Shown here piece after piece: positions 62,281 to 64,000 of a DNA stretch of 64,000 nucleotides. Origin of the DNA: Clostridium sartagoforme (GTDB lineage: Bacteria; Bacillota; Clostridia; Clostridiales; Clostridiaceae); assembly GCF_004794105.1 (NCBI RefSeq), contig NZ_SRYR01000001.1, positions 868,001 to 932,000 of the forward strand, given 5' to 3'. Every line of letters begins with the position of its first letter. The stretch's first letter is position 1. The position numbers and the translations under genes were made by a program. The notes under the pieces are model-generated. The model did not search any database. It worked only from the letters and a program-made list of their open reading frames with translations, and was not told the DNA's origin.

Positions 62281-64000
62281 TATTAAGAGAAACAACTTTG
62301 GACAAAAGGGACCAGGTCCTATTAGAAAAAGCAAAAACCCAATGAAGACATTAAGAAGACTTATAGATTATGTATTTAAAGAAAATAAATTTACATTTGT
62401 ATTAGTCATTGCCCTTATATTGATAAGTTCCCTAGCAACAGTTTCAAGTACTTTATTTTTAAAGAAATTAATAGATGACTATATAACTCCATTTTTAGGG
62501 CAATCAAATCCTAATTTCACACCATTGTTAAAAGCTATAGGTATAATGGCTATTATATATTATACTGGAACATTAACGACATATATTTATAATAGATTGA
62601 TGGTATTTGTAGCTCAAGGTAGTCTTAAAAAGATAAGAGATGATATGTTCGAGCATATGGAAAAGCTACCTATAGGATATTTTGATACCCATCAACATGG
62701 TGAAATAATGAGTCTTTATACTAATGATACTGATACTTTAAGACAAATGATTAGTCAAAGCTTGCCTCAACTTATTTCATCAGTTATTACAGTAGTTAGT
62801 GTATTTGTATCTATGATAATTTTAAGTATTCCTTTAACTTTTGTTGCTTTATTTATGTTGTTTGTAATGTTTAAAACAATAAAGGGTATAGGCGGAAAAA
62901 GTGCTGTGTACTTTGGTAAGCAACAACAGGATTTAGGGGCAATTAATGGATATATAGAAGAAATGATGGAAGGACAAAAAGTAGTAAAAGTCTTTTGTCA
63001 TGAAGAAGAAACTAAAATAAAGTTTGATGAACTAAATGAAAAGCTTAGGGATAGTGCAGATAAAGCAAATACCTTTGCTAATATCCTAATGCCTATAATG
63101 GGTAATCTAAGTTATATAAATTATGTTTTAACTGCAATGGTTGGTGGAGTTTTAGCAATAGGAGGAATTGGTGGATTTACAATTGGATCATTAGCATCTT
63201 TCCTTCAACTTACAAGAAACTTAAATCAACCTATAGGTCAAATGTCACAACAATTTAATGCAGTTATTATGGCTCTTGCAGGAGCAGAGAGAATATTCGA
63301 AATGCTAGACCAAAAGCAAGAAGTTGATGATGGATATGTAACATTAGTTAATGCAAAAATAGACAATGAAGGAAATATAGAAGAAGTAAATGAACGAACT
63401 GGTTTATGGGCATGGAAGCATCCTCATAGTGACGGTACTATAAGTTATACTAGAATGAATGGAGATATGGTTTTTGATGATGTTGACTTTGGATACAATG
63501 AAAAGAAAACTATACTTCATAATATAACTTTATTTGCAAAGCCAGGTCAAAAAGTTGCTTTTGTTGGTGCAACTGGTGCAGGTAAGACTACTATAACTAA
63601 TTTAATTAATAGATTCTATGATATTCAAGATGGTAAAATTAGATATGATGGAATAAATATTAATAAAATAAAGAAGGATGACTTAAGAAGATCCTTAGGA
63701 ATAGTACTTCAAGATACACATTTATTCACAGGGACTGTAGCAGATAATATAAGATATGGTAAATTAGATGCAACTGATGAAGAAGTAAAAGCTGCTGCAA
63801 AACTTGCTAATGCAGATACATTTATTAAGCATTTGCCTAATGGATATAATACAAAAATAACTGGAGACGGAGCAAATCTTTCTCAAGGACAAAGACAGTT
63901 ACTTGCAATAGCTAGAGCAGCAATTGCAAATCCACCAGTATTAATATTAGATGAAGCTACTTCAAGTATTGATACAAGAACTGAAGCTTTAGTTCAAGAA
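62270..64000 (+). CDS. ABC exporter subunit with canonical Walker B, C terminus outside the window
   Basis: ATG 62270 overlaps the previous stop by 11 nt, preceded by GGGAGCTGGTAGTG. 577 codons are present to the window edge. Long N-terminal extension, six membrane helices, then an extra insertion of about 50 residues (GYVTLVNAKIDNEGNIEEV and the GLWAWKHPHSDG stretch) before the ATPase. Walker A GATGAGKTTI near 435, LSQGQRQLLAIARAA near 545 and Walker B LILDEATSSIDT with the catalytic Glu. Heterodimer partner of the gene before it (LmrD/YheH or EfrB-like). Confidence 0.92.
   Translation, partial: MKSNIKRNNFGQKGPGPIRKSKNPMKTLRRLIDYVFKENKFTFVLVIALILISSLATVSSTLFLKKLIDDYITPFLGQSNPNFTPLLKAIGIMAIIYYTGTLTTYIYNRLMVFVAQGSLKKIRDDMFEHMEKLPIGYFDTHQHGEIMSLYTNDTDTLRQMISQSLPQLISSVITVVSVFVSMIILSIPLTFVALFMLFVMFKTIKGIGGKSAVYFGKQQQDLGAINGYIEEMMEGQKVVKVFCHEEETKIKFDELNEKLRDSADKANTFANILMPIMGNLSYINYVLTAMVGGVLAIGGIGGFTIGSLASFLQLTRNLNQPIGQMSQQFNAVIMALAGAERIFEMLDQKQEVDDGYVTLVNAKIDNEGNIEEVNERTGLWAWKHPHSDGTISYTRMNGDMVFDDVDFGYNEKKTILHNITLFAKPGQKVAFVGATGAGKTTITNLINRFYDIQDGKIRYDGININKIKKDDLRRSLGIVLQDTHLFTGTVADNIRYGKLDATDEEVKAAAKLANADTFIKHLPNGYNTKITGDGANLSQGQRQLLAIARAAIANPPVLILDEATSSIDTRTEALVQE

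Noticed and set aside
1-64000. CRISPR arrays, transposases, prophage genes, rRNA or tRNA genes
   Set aside because: No regularly spaced repeats, DDE or integrase motifs, structural phage genes or RNA gene cores were seen on either strand.

Overview
The window is AT-rich, densely packed, low-GC Gram-positive DNA. Start codons are often TTG or GTG, ribosome binding sites are strong (AGGAGG type), and operons end in U-tailed hairpins. Gene content and order (pyrH-frr-uppS-cdsA-dxr-rseP-ispG-polC-rimP-nusA-ylxR-ylxQ-infB-rbfA-nrnA-truB-ribF-rpsO-pnp-mlpA-ymxH-dapG-tepA-ftsK/spoIIIE-rimO-pgsA-recA-rny-spoVS) point to an anaerobic spore former of Clostridium sensu stricto. The species cannot be named from the sequence alone. 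No rRNA, tRNA, CRISPR array, transposase or prophage was seen.

Region 1 (1-33.9 kb) is conserved chromosomal backbone. It covers nucleotide kinase and ribosome recycling, undecaprenyl and phospholipid precursor synthesis, the MEP isoprenoid enzymes Dxr and IspG, the site-2 protease RseP, the replicative polymerase PolC, and the rimP-nusA-infB-rbfA-truB-ribF translation operon. It continues with rpsO, pnp, a processing peptidase, a sporulation PRC-barrel protein, aspartokinase, a ClpP-like protease, the DNA translocase, RimO, PgsA, RecA (consensus promoter plus LexA box), RNase Y and SpoVS (behind a very good sigma-H promoter). An AI-2E/PerM-type membrane protein is inserted between cdsA and dxr.

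Region 2 (33.9-44.6 kb) is a mixed accessory stretch: HPr, a DUF378 membrane protein, PurB, two tiny Cys-rich zinc-ribbon genes at 36332-36499 and 37923-38102, a beta-rich hypothetical protein, a GerMN-domain lipoprotein, a DUF6398-like protein with a helical tail, an orphan HELIH-type membrane metalloprotease-like protein, an MprF-type flippase domain protein, and a cation:proton antiporter read from the minus strand behind a fluoride riboswitch.

Region 3 (44.7-58 kb) holds a type I pullulanase, ThiT behind a TPP riboswitch, a SAM methyltransferase, a MATE exporter, a lipoprotein/response regulator/histidine kinase operon, and a heterodimeric ABC exporter whose 5' leader carries a 147-nt palindromic element.

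Region 4 (58-64 kb) holds the DUF368/PopT lipid-carrier transporter, a cluster of very small ORFs including a frameshifted membrane peptide gene, and a MarR regulator with a second heterodimeric ABC exporter. Two almost identical palindromic operators sit upstream of marR and of the exporter. The last gene runs off the end of the window.

The most rewarding signals are regulatory (fluoride riboswitch with overlapping terminator, TPP riboswitch, paired MarR operators, RBS-masking hairpin before tepA, structured ABC leader) and the small genes that length cut-offs miss. I found no clear evidence of a wholly new multi-gene system; the orphan metalloprotease-like gene and the small-ORF cluster at 59.1-59.9 kb are the least explained loci.
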